A stretch of 27,054 bases of DNA from a virus: IMG/VR virus record IMGVR_UViG_3300027734_000264, positions 1 to 27,054 of that record. One strand, 5' to 3'. Under the pieces are notes generated by a model, which worked only from the letters and a program-made list of their open reading frames with translations, was not told where the DNA came from and made no database searches. Below, piece by piece: positions 1 through 6,809 of the stretch. The position numbers and the translations under genes are program-made. Every line of letters starts with the position of its first letter. Position 1 is the first letter of the stretch.

Positions 1-162
1 ATACTCACCTTTTCTGAATTGTAGACTTTTTTCGTCTGCAATTGTTGAAATATTATTCAAAGGTTCAATCATTTTGTCAACATCTTCCATCAATTCTTTC
101 CACCCTTGAGTGGACATCATGGAAAATCTCTCTTCGTAGTACTTCTGAAGTTCTGGATTCAT
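1..162 (-). CDS. Partial small protein downstream of portal (N-terminal 54 residues only)
   Basis: An open frame starts at ATG 162-160 and runs off the left edge without a stop. Its start overlaps the portal stop codon as ATGA, so it is translationally coupled to the portal gene. The visible product begins MNPELQKYYEERFSMM and is mostly charged and probably helical. I do not recognise a family. In phages with this order the next genes are usually a small accessory protein, scaffold and major capsid protein, so a head-morphogenesis role is possible, but only position supports that. Confidence 0.75.
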   Translation of the reverse strand, partial: MNPELQKYYEERFSMMSTQGWKELMEDVDKMIEPLNNISTIADEKSLQFRKGEY

Positions 163-2129
163 TGTCTAGTCATCTGTTTTTCAACAATCTTAGCCTTGTT
201 CTGAATATCAGCTTCTTTAAGCATCAATTCAGCAACTTTGACACGCTTATCAAACTCTTTTGAAGCCAAAGCGTCATCAGTAGGGAGGTTCTTGGTATTA
301 GCCGCCATACTCTTTGCTTGCAACTCAATAGGCATCAATTGCGCTTCAGTCAATAACTTTTGCGCTTCAGCCTTATTCTGCTCTGCTTGTGTAGTTTGGA
401 CAGCAATCTGAGCTTGAGCCAGTTGCATAGCCAATTGTTGTTGCATCTGAGCTGCTTGTTGAGCCTGTGGATCAGCCGTAGCCATCTTGTCTAGCATCGC
501 AATCAACTCAAATCTGTTTGACAGAGAAGAATTAGCCATGATGCCCTTCAAAATGATAGGCAAAACAGGTGTATTAGGGCCAAGAGTTTGAAGGAGCGCA
601 ATAAATTGTTGTTGCTCATGCTCTCTCGCAATGATTCCAAGCGCTGCCGTAGGAATGAACTTCATGTCCACAGTAGGATAACGCTCTGGATCGAACTGCA
701 TATAGCGATAGGCGGCTTTGGTGATGAAGGGGATCATAAAATCCTCTTGGAAGTTCACCAAGGTACGCTTGTATTTCTTGATAATTGAGGCAGTAGCCAT
801 CGAAATACCGCCCTGACCCGCATCTCTGGCAACCGCAGATACCATTCCCTGAGAGTCAAGAGTGCCTGTTGCCATCAAAAGCATACGCTCAAACTCTTTG
901 GCAGTTGTCAGGTTAGAACCATCCGTATTTCCGAACTTGAACGGGAACAAAATCTCATTGGGATTGCCGTTTGTCAGGATAGCCTTGCCTGGCTTTACTT
1001 CAAACTTAGCACCCCTTGGTAGGCGGGTGGCATCCATAGCCATCATTGGGCTAGTTGTCAGAGCTAGTGAATCTAAGTGGCTACGCACTTGGGCATCAAT
1101 AGCCTTTTGTGAGTTGTAAGCCTTCTCTACAGTACCACGACCCAACAAGCGATTAGGAACTGTATCGTCCTGATAAGCAAGAATCGGTCTGTCCTTCATC
1201 ATGTATGGGTTCTTTTCTGCCTTTAGAAGAACACCATCATTGGCGATCACTACGATAGCCTCAACCAGATCGGAATACTCATCCTGAATACTGTCTTCAG
1301 GGAATAAGTCTTCTACCTCTGAGCCATCTTCTTCTACTTGGTCAAGATACTCTCTAGGAACTAAACCATAGTAGGTCAAAAGTTTAACTTTATCGTCTTC
1401 GTACTGAGAAACCTCTTGTGTAGGCTCTAAGTCTATATCCATAGAGTCAGTGCCGACCTTTACCTTGCGGTAGATGCCTTCTTCTTGACCTTTTACGATT
1501 TTGTGGATAGATACATACTTCTCAATAGCCACACCCATACAGTCATCAATAGATGTTCCATTGGGGTCAAACAAGAAGTTACGGGGGTTAACAGGAACAA
1601 TCTTGACTGCAATGCGGTCTTGTTCTACCACTCCGATAGCCGCTTGTCCCATTTGACCAGGTATTGCCTGAGTAGCTGGGACAAAGACTTTCTCTGTTTT
1701 GACAACAATCTCACCAATACCAGTACCATAGATTTCAGCAAGTAGTTCAATCTGGTCAATAGACTTGCGAATCTTGTCTACTTTGAAGTCTTCCATCAGT
1801 TGTGCTTTGATGGCAGCAACATCTAGGGGACTACCATTGACATCACGAATATCGTCTTGAATATCAAAGAACTCACCTTGACCAAAGATAGCCTCCATGA
1901 TTTCAGCATGGCGTGTCTCTACGGCTTGTTGGGTAGCGGGGGTAACGATACGGCTACGCTCTGACTCACGGGTTTTATCTTGAGCATCCCATTCACCATT
2001 GAAGATACGCTCATACTCTAGCCAATCATCAAGGCAATTGACATCTCTCCAATCCCTCCATCTGTCACAATGGTCGACAACAAAGTTAACTATCTCTTTG
2101 TCTGAGTCACTAGGTTCTTGGAATTCCAT
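159..2129 (-). CDS. Portal protein (head-tail connector)
   Basis: The 656-residue product fits phage portal proteins of the P22-like podovirus type, the dodecameric ring through which DNA enters and leaves the capsid. The N-terminus is acidic and tryptophan-rich (CDRWRDWRDVN), followed by the RSRIVTPATQQAVETRHAEI stretch typical of these portals. The middle has the alternating strands and helices of the wing and stem. About residues 565-640 are a long glutamine- and alanine-rich helix (repeated AQ/QQ), as expected for a C-terminal barrel helix. It lies 2 bases downstream of the large terminase gene, the classical order. The start is ATG at 2129, after GGGG 7 bases upstream. Length is normal and no break is seen. 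Assignment is by family resemblance and position. Confidence 0.9.
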   Translation of the reverse strand: MEFQEPSDSDKEIVNFVVDHCDRWRDWRDVNCLDDWLEYERIFNGEWDAQDKTRESERSRIVTPATQQAVETRHAEIMEAIFGQGEFFDIQDDIRDVNGSPLDVAAIKAQLMEDFKVDKIRKSIDQIELLAEIYGTGIGEIVVKTEKVFVPATQAIPGQMGQAAIGVVEQDRIAVKIVPVNPRNFLFDPNGTSIDDCMGVAIEKYVSIHKIVKGQEEGIYRKVKVGTDSMDIDLEPTQEVSQYEDDKVKLLTYYGLVPREYLDQVEEDGSEVEDLFPEDSIQDEYSDLVEAIVVIANDGVLLKAEKNPYMMKDRPILAYQDDTVPNRLLGRGTVEKAYNSQKAIDAQVRSHLDSLALTTSPMMAMDATRLPRGAKFEVKPGKAILTNGNPNEILFPFKFGNTDGSNLTTAKEFERMLLMATGTLDSQGMVSAVARDAGQGGISMATASIIKKYKRTLVNFQEDFMIPFITKAAYRYMQFDPERYPTVDMKFIPTAALGIIAREHEQQQFIALLQTLGPNTPVLPIILKGIMANSSLSNRFELIAMLDKMATADPQAQQAAQMQQQLAMQLAQAQIAVQTTQAEQNKAEAQKLLTEAQLMPIELQAKSMAANTKNLPTDDALASKEFDKRVKVAELMLKEADIQNKAKIVEKQMTRQ

Positions 2130-2131
2130 TC

Positions 2132-3391
2132 TTATACCCCACTAATAATATCTACTGGTTCCCAATCTTCTGAATCATCTTCTTCCATGTAAGATGTAAC
2201 AGCAAGTTGGTCAATGTAACTAAGGGAGTCAGGTAAGTCATCATGGACTCCTTGAGCAGGGAACAGGATTAACTGGTCTACAAACTCATCCCAATCTTCT
2301 TCCGAATTTAACACAATTCTGCCATGCTCGAACCTACCTTGTAAAGCCCAGATTATTCTGTCTGCTTTTTTTCTATTCCCGTGGGTCAAATCTATAATGT
2401 GAGCATAGGTGTTGTTCTTTCGCATCAAGTCGCTTAGATAGGGCAAAACAGCGTTCTTTAGTGCCCCCCTCTCTATTCCTACAGATAAAGGGCGGTAGTC
2501 TCTGATGGCAATCAGTATCTTGGAGGCTGTCTCACGGATATCCCATCTTCCATGTTCAATCTTCTCAACAAACCACTTTCCATCGTCTGTAACCTTAACG
2601 ATTGAGATAGCAGACTCATCCAGACGCTTCTTAGAGTTAGCCGCTTGTTTGGCAACTTCCTCAAATCCCGCAAGGTCAACAGCAATGAAGTAGCTTCCAT
2701 AATCAGGTTCTACCCCGTATTTAATCCACTCCTCCTTGAAGATGTCTGAGCCAGCATTGGTAAACGAAGCCATGTACTCTTGTTTAAAAGCAAAAGTACT
2801 TAGGGTTTTCTTAGCGGATTCAATCTCTTTTTGGTCAATCAGAGGGTTATCAGCAGTGGTGAAGTGCCATGATTTCCAATCAGGATCATCTTCTGACTCG
2901 CCTAGTTTAAAGGTATCGTAGAACCAATTTCTCCCCTTTGGAGTTCCGATAAAGAGTGCTCTCCCCCGTTTATCACTCAAACTGGCCCTGATGACCTGTT
3001 CCCAAGCTTCAGGCTTAATATCAGCAACCTCATCCAGAACGGCATAGGTCAGACTGACACCACGAAGGGTATCAGGTCTATCTGCCCCACGAACGTATAT
3101 CCTAGCCCCGTTTATCAGGGTAATGTCTAGGTTGTTCACATGGGATGACTGAATAACCTCTCTACCAAGGTCTAACAATAAGTCCCAGATGATCTGTCTT
3201 GATTGTCCCATAGTGGGACTAACGTACAGAACCGCAGAGCCTTGTGGACACTTGAGTCCCTCAATCAGTAGAGTAACTGCCGCCATCCGTGACTTACCGC
3301 ATCTACGCCCAGCAGCCACAACCTTGAATCTAGTCGTATCCTTGAATACCTCTTGTTGCCAAGGAAGTAGAGAGAAATTCAGATCAGCCAT
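2132..3391 (-). CDS. terL: Terminase large subunit (packaging ATPase and nuclease)
   Basis: This is the motor that pumps DNA into the prohead and cuts it. The 419-residue product shows the complete set of motifs. Walker A is AAGRRCGKS (26-34) and Walker B is VLDE (118-121) with its catalytic glutamate. The coupling motif is FIGTPKG (147-153). The C-terminal RNase H-like nuclease domain begins at AVDLAG, with D239, E307 (GIERG) and D384/D385/D388 (HDDLPDSL) as metal-binding candidates. It overlaps the upstream small-subunit gene by 8 bases and is followed closely by the portal. All key residues are present, so it should be active. Confidence 0.96.
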   Translation of the reverse strand: MADLNFSLLPWQQEVFKDTTRFKVVAAGRRCGKSRMAAVTLLIEGLKCPQGSAVLYVSPTMGQSRQIIWDLLLDLGREVIQSSHVNNLDITLINGARIYVRGADRPDTLRGVSLTYAVLDEVADIKPEAWEQVIRASLSDKRGRALFIGTPKGRNWFYDTFKLGESEDDPDWKSWHFTTADNPLIDQKEIESAKKTLSTFAFKQEYMASFTNAGSDIFKEEWIKYGVEPDYGSYFIAVDLAGFEEVAKQAANSKKRLDESAISIVKVTDDGKWFVEKIEHGRWDIRETASKILIAIRDYRPLSVGIERGALKNAVLPYLSDLMRKNNTYAHIIDLTHGNRKKADRIIWALQGRFEHGRIVLNSEEDWDEFVDQLILFPAQGVHDDLPDSLSYIDQLAVTSYMEEDDSEDWEPVDIISGV

Positions 3392-3752
3392 ACTTTGCCT
3401 CTACGTCTTCAGGTTGTTCATCAATTATGGTTGGTTCTTGTCCTAAACCAGTGATATTGATGGTCACTGCTGATCTCTGGCTCTTGTCCTTTTCAAACAA
3501 AGAAACAGGGAGAGTCCTATCAAGACACATCTTCAGTGCTACTAGTTGATGGGGATGGTCATCATTAAGGGCTATCTCAATAACCTTCTGAGCCACATCC
3601 TTACCACCAGACCTAATCATCAGCTCTTTAAGCTCTTTAAGACGTTGATGGTCTGTCTTAGGTAGTACAAGGGGTGGATTGTCAGCAAACCTCTGTATGG
3701 TCATCTTGACGCTTCCCTTTGGTCTTCCTCTTCCTCTTTTCAATTGTTCCAT
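3384..3752 (-). CDS. terS: Probable terminase small subunit
   Basis: The 122-residue product sits directly before and overlaps terL, the usual place of the small terminase subunit that recognises the packaging site. It opens with an AT-hook-like element, GRGRPKGS (about residues 6-13), that could bind the minor groove of AT-rich DNA. A helical centre (HQRLKELKELM) and a region resembling other phage small subunits follow, and the tail is acidic. The start is ATG at 3752 with a good ribosome site (AAGGAG, 5 bases before). Identification rests mainly on synteny, length and the DNA-binding N-terminus. Another small DNA-binding protein is possible. Confidence 0.72.
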   Translation of the reverse strand: MEQLKRGRGRPKGSVKMTIQRFADNPPLVLPKTDHQRLKELKELMIRSGGKDVAQKVIEIALNDDHPHQLVALKMCLDRTLPVSLFEKDKSQRSAVTINITGLGQEPTIIDEQPEDVEAKYG

Positions 3753-3818
3753 TAGTTCTCCTTGGAATTGTCAATTTAGCTTTTTCGGTATAGGGGCGGC
3801 TCCACAAATATCTCACAA

Positions 3819-3850
3819 CCCAACCTACCCCCTCCCCCCCCATACTTCCC
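3819..3850 (-). other. Potential G-quadruplex in the leader of the terminase operon
   Basis: Read on the minus strand, the tract contains guanine runs of 3, 8, 5 and 3, separated by loops of 6, 1 and 6 bases. This satisfies the usual G3+ N1-7 rule. It lies about 70-100 bases upstream of the terS start, so it would be in the messenger leader if transcription starts further up. Whether it folds is unknown. Confidence 0.6.
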
Positions 3851-3857
3851 ACCACCT

Positions 3858-3901
3858 AGGGTTTACCCTCATGTCTTTTTATACAGCTTATGGTTTACCC
3901 T
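3858..3901. promoter_or_regulatory. Paired operator-like repeats flanking a TATAAA box
   Basis: AGGGTTTACCCT (3858-3869) is an inverted repeat with arms AGGGT and ACCCT and a 2-base centre. ATGGTTTACCCT (3890-3901) is a degenerate copy. Both continue with CATG, and their starts are 32 bases apart, about three helical turns. A minus-strand TATAAA (3883-3878) sits between them and could be a -10 element for the terminase operon. No clear -35 was found. The layout suggests a repressed promoter; this is inference. Confidence 0.5.
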
Positions 3902-3944
3902 CATGGTTATCCGTACATCACTGTCAATCTATCCAGTTGTTCCA

Positions 3945-4037
3945 AATGAGAATCGTTCGCATTTACATCTTGTTGTGTGAAAGAGACAGATGCACCTTTT
4001 TAGGGTTACTTGAATCTTAATGAGAACTGTTCGCATT
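3945..4037. repeat. Two Fur-box-like 19-base direct repeats
   Basis: AATGAGAATCGTTCGCATT (3945-3963) and AATGAGAACTGTTCGCATT (4019-4037) match at 17 of 19 positions, and their starts are 74 bases apart. Each is an imperfect inverted repeat with AATGMGAA-type arms, similar to binding sites of the host iron regulator Fur in proteobacteria. They lie between the 77-residue gene and terS. Binding by Fur is inference; a phage regulator could use them instead. Confidence 0.5.
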
Positions 4038-4063
4038 CCCTTCTCTTATCCTTCCCTTAGTGT

Positions 4064-4297
4064 TTACCCTACCATTGAATCCTCTGTTTGGGGCTGTTGT
4101 TTATCTGCGACAATATTTAAAATACTCATGTCCATGTCAGGGCGAAACCCTTGATTGTGGGCGTAGTGGTATAAATCCAACACTGTTTCAAACCCTCTGC
4201 ATATATTGCCCTTACCCGCAGAAAGCAAGATGATTCGTTCTGGGTCTGTCAATGTCCTTTGGAAATATCGGGTATTAGGTTTTGAGGGTCTGCCCAT
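4064..4297 (-). CDS. Small basic protein, unknown function, possible regulator
   Basis: The 77-residue product starts MGRPSKPNTRYFQRTL and carries a compact helical centre (ERIILLSAGKGNICRGFETVL) that could be a DNA-binding fold, but I recognise no family. It is a single gene between two gene-free control regions. Operator-like palindromes occur upstream (4537-4548 and 4571-4586) and downstream (3858 and 3890), and another copy overlaps its own stop codon (4059-4070). That context makes a self-regulating DNA-binding protein plausible but unproven. The start is ATG at 4297 with a weak purine-rich site (TAGAGAAAA) before it. Confidence 0.7.
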   Translation of the reverse strand: MGRPSKPNTRYFQRTLTDPERIILLSAGKGNICRGFETVLDLYHYAHNQGFRPDMDMSILNIVADKQQPQTEDSMVG

Positions 4298-4443
4298 TGT
4301 TTTTTCTCTAATTTATTGAATTTAAATAATTGTAAACCATTGTTTTAAGGGTTTCTACTTATTTTAATAAAAGGCTCAGGAAGGCCATTTTTAGCCCCTC
4401 AGAGCGTCTCAATGTGTTGCCCATACTTTCCCCTGAAAAAAAG

Positions 4444-4510
4444 TTATTCACACCAGTAGTGATACTTGTCCACATTTTGACTCTTATATAAGACTAAAGC
4501 CTGTGAATAA
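4444..4510. other. Candidate replication origin: inverted DnaA boxes
   Basis: TTATTCACA (4444-4452) and TGTGAATAA (4502-4510) are exact matches to the DnaA-box consensus TTATNCACA in opposite orientation. They lie inside a 10-base perfect inverted repeat (4443-4452 with 4502-4511). Between them TTGTCCACA (4466-4474) differs from the TTATCCACA box at one base. The AT-rich stretch 4298-4380 next to it could be the unwinding element. That the phage starts replication here is inference. Confidence 0.45.
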
Positions 4511-4536
4511 CTGGTACTCCATAGGGTATCAGCATC

Positions 4537-4586
4537 AGGGTTTACCCTTAAGGGTTTAAAGTTGTAAAACATAGGGTTTTCCCTAT
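4537..4586. promoter_or_regulatory. Two operator-like palindromes before the early operon
   Basis: AGGGTTTACCCT (4537-4548) is identical to the site at 3858. ATAGGGTTTTCCCTAT (4571-4586) is a perfect inverted repeat of six-base arms around TTTT. Half-site-like AGGG elements also occur at 4523 and 4551. The pair lies 78-127 bases upstream of the first early gene, a normal place for operators of a plus-strand promoter. TTTACC (4541-4546) inside the first site could serve as a weak -35. Confidence 0.5.
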
Positions 4587-4663
4587 AGGTCGGCTCACTG
4601 GTAAAACTAAAATATTGCTTAGGAACTGACCTTTTCAGTGTTTATTAAATAGGCGTAAACATC

Positions 4664-5236
4664 ATGACCAACACCCGCGAACAATGGCTTTCAGAGGCTA
4701 CCTCAGAGCTTCGTACACTGTTTAAACAACATGGCATTGACTTACCTTTAGAGGTTCGCTCAAGCTGTGGGTTTCCCTCAAAATCTGCCCTCTCGAATAA
4801 GAATCGGAGAATCGGAGAATGTTGGTCAGCCAGAGCATCAGCCGACAAACACGCTGAGATTTTTATCTCTCCAACGATCAGCGATTCAATGCGGGTTCTT
4901 GACATCTTGGCGCATGAGCTTGTCCATGCTTGTCACCCTAACGATGGACATGGCAAGCTGTTTAAACGCACTGCCTTGGCAATCGGCTTAGAAGGCAAAA
5001 TGACCGCCACAGTAGCGGGCGAGAAATTCAAGCTCTGGGCTTCTCCTGTTTTGGAAAAGTTAGGCATTTACCCACACGCTGACTTGATCCCCTCAAACGC
5101 TCAAAAGAAACAGTCAACCCGAATGCTCAAATGTGTTTGTCGTGATTGTGGTTATACAGTTCGTGTGGCGGGTAAGTGGCTCAATGAAATGGGTGCGCCT
5201 CATTGCCCAGATCACGGAGAGATGGACGCTGTTTAA
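4664..5236 (+). CDS. SprT-like zinc metalloprotein with C-terminal zinc ribbon
   Basis: The 190-residue product contains the zincin signature HELVHACH (84-91; H84, E85 and H88 as zinc and catalytic residues). A histidine-rich follow-on (HPNDGHGKLFKRTALAIGLEG) is characteristic of SprT/Spartan-like phage proteins. A zinc ribbon follows, with C159-x2-C162 and C181-x2-H184. The family hydrolyses or remodels proteins, often those bound to DNA; the phage role is not established. It is the first gene of the plus-strand early operon, with leader GGCGTAAACATC just before ATG 4664. Its coding sequence holds two GTTTAAAC palindromes (4720 and 4960), and a third overlaps its stop (5231). Confidence 0.85.
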   Translation: MTNTREQWLSEATSELRTLFKQHGIDLPLEVRSSCGFPSKSALSNKNRRIGECWSARASADKHAEIFISPTISDSMRVLDILAHELVHACHPNDGHGKLFKRTALAIGLEGKMTATVAGEKFKLWASPVLEKLGIYPHADLIPSNAQKKQSTRMLKCVCRDCGYTVRVAGKWLNEMGAPHCPDHGEMDAV

Positions 5237-5248
5237 ACAACATACACT

Positions 5249-5300
5249 GAGCCAACGTGACAGGTTGGCTTGTTGTGCGCTGTTGCACTACTTTGAAAGG
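5249..5300 (+). ncRNA. Structured leader, copy A (two hairpins before a ribosome site)
   Basis: Hairpin 1 is AGCCAAC (5250-5256), loop GTGACAG, GTTGGCT (5264-5270). Hairpin 2 is GTGC (5275-5278), loop GCTGTT, GCAC (5285-5288). GAAAGG (5295-5300) and ATG 5309 follow. Copy B upstream of the gene at 5805 has the same layout with compensating base changes in both stems. It is probably a cis-acting RNA or an operator controlling the following gene. Confidence 0.65.
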
Positions 5301-5308
5301 CTTTAATT

Positions 5309-5515
5309 ATGTCAGCAATCACTAACCCAGATCACATTGCACAATTCCAAATTCTTGCTTTGAGGCAAGCTCTCAATCTTGAAATTATGGGCATGAAAAA
5401 GCGTGGCTCAAGTGCTTATGCAACCCTCAAGGCGATGGGCTTTAAAGGTACACGCCAAGAAATATTCGATCAACTCTCAGAGCTTCGCACCCAGTGGCTA
5501 GGTGAGAGCGTTTAA
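5309..5515 (+). CDS. Small early protein, unknown function
   Basis: The 68-residue product is mostly helical. It has a basic middle (MGMKKRGSSAYATLKAMGFKG) that resembles a short helix-turn-helix-like stretch, but no family is recognised. It starts at ATG 5309, eight bases after GAAAGG, at the end of structured leader A. Its last codons, GAG AGC GTT TAA, are part of the repeated TGAGAGCGTTTAAACA element, so its C-terminal ESV is shared with the next gene only through that DNA repeat. The following gene begins 20 bases later. Confidence 0.75.
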   Translation: MSAITNPDHIAQFQILALRQALNLEIMGMKKRGSSAYATLKAMGFKGTRQEIFDQLSELRTQWLGESV

Positions 5516-5535
5516 ACAACTTCAAAGGCTTACAA

Positions 5536-5733
5536 ATGAACACTTACAACCCAATTATTGCTTATCACTCAAAATCAGAATTAAGGGGATGGAATGAGGT
5601 TTGTCGCTATCCCTCAGACTGGGAGGGTTGGCACTCATTCGACAAAAGTATGATTCAAGAGCTTTTAAACAATGGCTCTCAGGTCGTAACCTGTGGGTGG
5701 AATATGTATCAACTTGTGAATGAGAGCGTTTAA
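5536..5733 (+). CDS. Small tryptophan-rich early protein, unknown function
   Basis: The 65-residue product has five tryptophans (RGWNEVC, DWEGWHSF, CGWNMY) and no recognised domain or membrane segment. The start at ATG 5536 is set by a clear ribosome site (AAAGG) in the short leader GTTTAAACAACTTCAAAGGC; a closely similar leader precedes the gene at 7009. It ends, like the previous gene, in ESV-stop inside the GTTTAAAC repeat. The position in the early operon suggests a host-takeover type protein, but nothing in the sequence proves it. Confidence 0.7.
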   Translation: MNTYNPIIAYHSKSELRGWNEVCRYPSDWEGWHSFDKSMIQELLNNGSQVVTCGWNMYQLVNESV

Positions 5734-5745
5734 ACAGTTTCTCTT

Positions 5746-5796
5746 GAGCCACTGTGACAGAGTGGCTTTGGATGCACTGTTGCATTATTTGAAAGG
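5746..5796 (+). ncRNA. Structured leader, copy B
   Basis: Hairpin 1 is AGCCACT (5747-5753), loop GTGACAG (5754-5760), AGTGGCT (5761-5767). Hairpin 2 is ATGC (5772-5775), loop ACTGTT, GCAT (5782-5785). GAAAGG (5791-5796) and ATG 5805 follow. Compared with copy A, paired positions change together (AAC/GTT to ACT/AGT; GTGC/GCAC to ATGC/GCAT). Loop 1, the 4-base linker length and the distance to the start are kept. Such covariation supports a selected structure. Confidence 0.65.
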
Positions 5797-5804
5797 CGTT
5801 AAAA

Positions 5805-6032
5805 ATGACTTACGATTTTGAAGACATGGTTCAGGCTTGCCGTTGGAATGCCCTACACAATGCGGCAAAGACTATGCGTGAGCATGGCGGTGGTTTTGCG
5901 GGTTCTATGGCTGAGGCTTGGCAAAAGGCAGATAAAACAAATAAGACCAGAATTGAAGAGGCTTTCCCTGATCTGTTTTTCAGGTTTATGGGTGAGTCTG
6001 ATCGTTCTTACTTTGGCGACAAAATTCACTGA
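5805..6032 (+). CDS. Small early protein, unknown function
   Basis: The 75-residue product (MTYDFEDMVQACRWNALHNA) is helical and soluble-looking, with a glycine patch HGGGFAGSMAEAW in the middle. I recognise no family. The ATG at 5805 follows leader B with its GAAAGG ribosome site. An overlapping frame from 5818 is less likely because it lacks such a site. The stop at 6030-6032 is followed at once by the AAGCGTTTAAACATC leader of the next tiny gene. Confidence 0.72.
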   Translation: MTYDFEDMVQACRWNALHNAAKTMREHGGGFAGSMAEAWQKADKTNKTRIEEAFPDLFFRFMGESDRSYFGDKIH

Positions 6033-6047
6033 AAGCGTTTAAACATC

Positions 6048-6152
6048 ATGTCTAATTTTAAAGAAACTTTGCTCGACATCTTGACTTGTATTGGGTTGGG
6101 GCTTGCCCTCTGTGTGGGTTTGATGGCTTATTTCGATATATTGGTTAAGTGA
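6048..6152 (+). CDS. Tiny single-pass membrane protein (34 residues)
   Basis: An open frame from ATG 6048 to TGA 6152 encodes a 34-residue peptide, MSNFKETLLDILTCIGLGLA at its start. A hydrophobic segment at about residues 11-33 would make one membrane helix. The preceding leader AGCGTTTAAACATC matches the one before the first early gene (GCGTAAACATC). It fills an otherwise empty slot between the genes at 5805 and 6223. It could be a small host-membrane-directed early protein; the function is unknown. Confidence 0.6.
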   Translation: MSNFKETLLDILTCIGLGLALCVGLMAYFDILVK

Positions 6153-6156
6153 AATT

Positions 6157-6213
6157 CCAACGGGTAGGCTCACGGGTTGGGTCTATTCGGTGCAATGTCG
6201 CATCATTTAATAG
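6157..6213 (+). ncRNA. Structured leader, divergent copy C
   Basis: CCAAC (6157-6161) can pair with GTTGG (6176-6180) around a 14-base loop. A second hairpin GGTGC (6189-6193), loop AATGTC, GCATC (6200-6204, one G-U pair) matches hairpin 2 of copies A and B in its 6-base loop with central TGT. An AATAGG ribosome site and ATG 6223 follow. The first stem has diverged, so membership of the family is less certain. Confidence 0.45.
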
Positions 6214-6222
6214 GTGTTCAAA

Positions 6223-6627
6223 ATGTCAGCTTTTATCGTTTCCGATTCCCACATCAACGCTCTGGTTCGCTATGCCTCAAGGCATAAGGTGGGCGTTTCC
6301 TATGGCGCAACAGTAATGCGTTTAAACGCTTTAGGCAATGAGCAAGCCGTGGCGCAGATTCTCTTTGAGGAGAACGTGAAAAGCGTCAATTATCGCTACG
6401 GAGAGAGCGAAACTACACAGATAGATTACGACCGAGGCGCACCCATTCTCACGGCTATTCAAGCGATCAAAGCGGCTCAGTGCTTGCGCTATCAATCTTG
6501 CGAACATCCAGACTTTGAGGACTCTCTGGCTTCTAAGTTTATCGAGGCGATCATCTCTAACGCAATCCCTGACTTAGAAGGTTACGACACGGCTCAATGG
6601 GCTATTTATGACAAGGTGTCAGCATGA
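6223..6627 (+). CDS. Conserved-looking phage protein, unknown function
   Basis: The 134-residue product (MSAFIVSDSHINALVRYASR) is a soluble alpha/beta-looking protein. It reads like proteins found in other phages of Proteobacteria but has no domain I can name. ATG 6223 is chosen over the GTG at 6214, because AATAGG lies at a proper distance from the ATG and leader C ends there. A GTTTAAAC copy (6320) encodes its Leu-Asn pair. The stop overlaps the next start as ATGA. Confidence 0.75.
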   Translation: MSAFIVSDSHINALVRYASRHKVGVSYGATVMRLNALGNEQAVAQILFEENVKSVNYRYGESETTQIDYDRGAPILTAIQAIKAAQCLRYQSCEHPDFEDSLASKFIEAIISNAIPDLEGYDTAQWAIYDKVSA

Positions 6628-6809
6628 AAAAGTTTGAAGTTCAATATGTACGAATCGAGCATCAAGTTTATTTTCTTGAGGTGGAAGCTGAAGATGAAGA
6701 TGATGCCGAAGATGTGGCGCACGATGAATTCACAGGAAGCGAGAACTATAAAGTTGTTCACGCTGAAGAGTTTATTCAAGATGTAAAAGAATTGGTGGTA
6801 ACAACATGA
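6624..6809 (+). CDS. Small very acidic protein, unknown function
   Basis: The 61-residue product has a dense acidic centre (EVEAEDEDDAEDVAHDEF, about residues 20-37). Very acidic small phage proteins can mimic DNA and block host DNA-binding proteins, but that is only a possibility here. It is coupled at both ends by ATGA overlaps (6624-6627 and 6806-6809), which fixes start and frame. Confidence 0.75.
   Translation: MKKFEVQYVRIEHQVYFLEVEAEDEDDAEDVAHDEFTGSENYKVVHAEEFIQDVKELVVTT

Larger units (their letters stand above)
3753..4063. promoter_or_regulatory. Gene-free control region upstream of the terminase operon
   Basis: No convincing gene lies in these 311 bases. They hold a cluster of signals: a C-rich tract that is a G-quadruplex consensus on the minus strand (3819-3850), two direct repeats with the core GGTTTACCCTCATG (3858-3873 and 3890-3905), a minus-strand TATAAA between those repeats (3883-3878), two Fur-box-like 19-mers (3945-3963 and 4019-4037), and a further AGTGTTTACCCT at 4059-4070. 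The likely job is control of the minus-strand packaging operon. A packaging initiation site could also be here. The role is inferred from position. Confidence 0.6.
4298..4663. promoter_or_regulatory. Gene-free divergent control region
   Basis: These 366 bases separate a minus-strand gene from the plus-strand early operon, and no gene is visible. The left part (4298-4380) is strongly AT-rich. DnaA-box-like sites follow at 4444-4511, then two operator-like palindromes at 4537-4586. Close to the first early gene are a small hairpin (ACTGA-CCTTT-TCAGT, 4625-4639) and the motif GCGTAAACATCATG, a near match to the leader at 6036-6050. It should contain promoters firing both ways. A weak candidate is TTGTCC (4466) with TATAAG 15 bases later. 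Confidence 0.65.

Noticed and set aside
3679-4020. Plus-strand 113-residue frame over the terS leader
   Set aside because: It overlaps terS antisense, has no ribosome site and reads through regulatory repeats and the C-tract.
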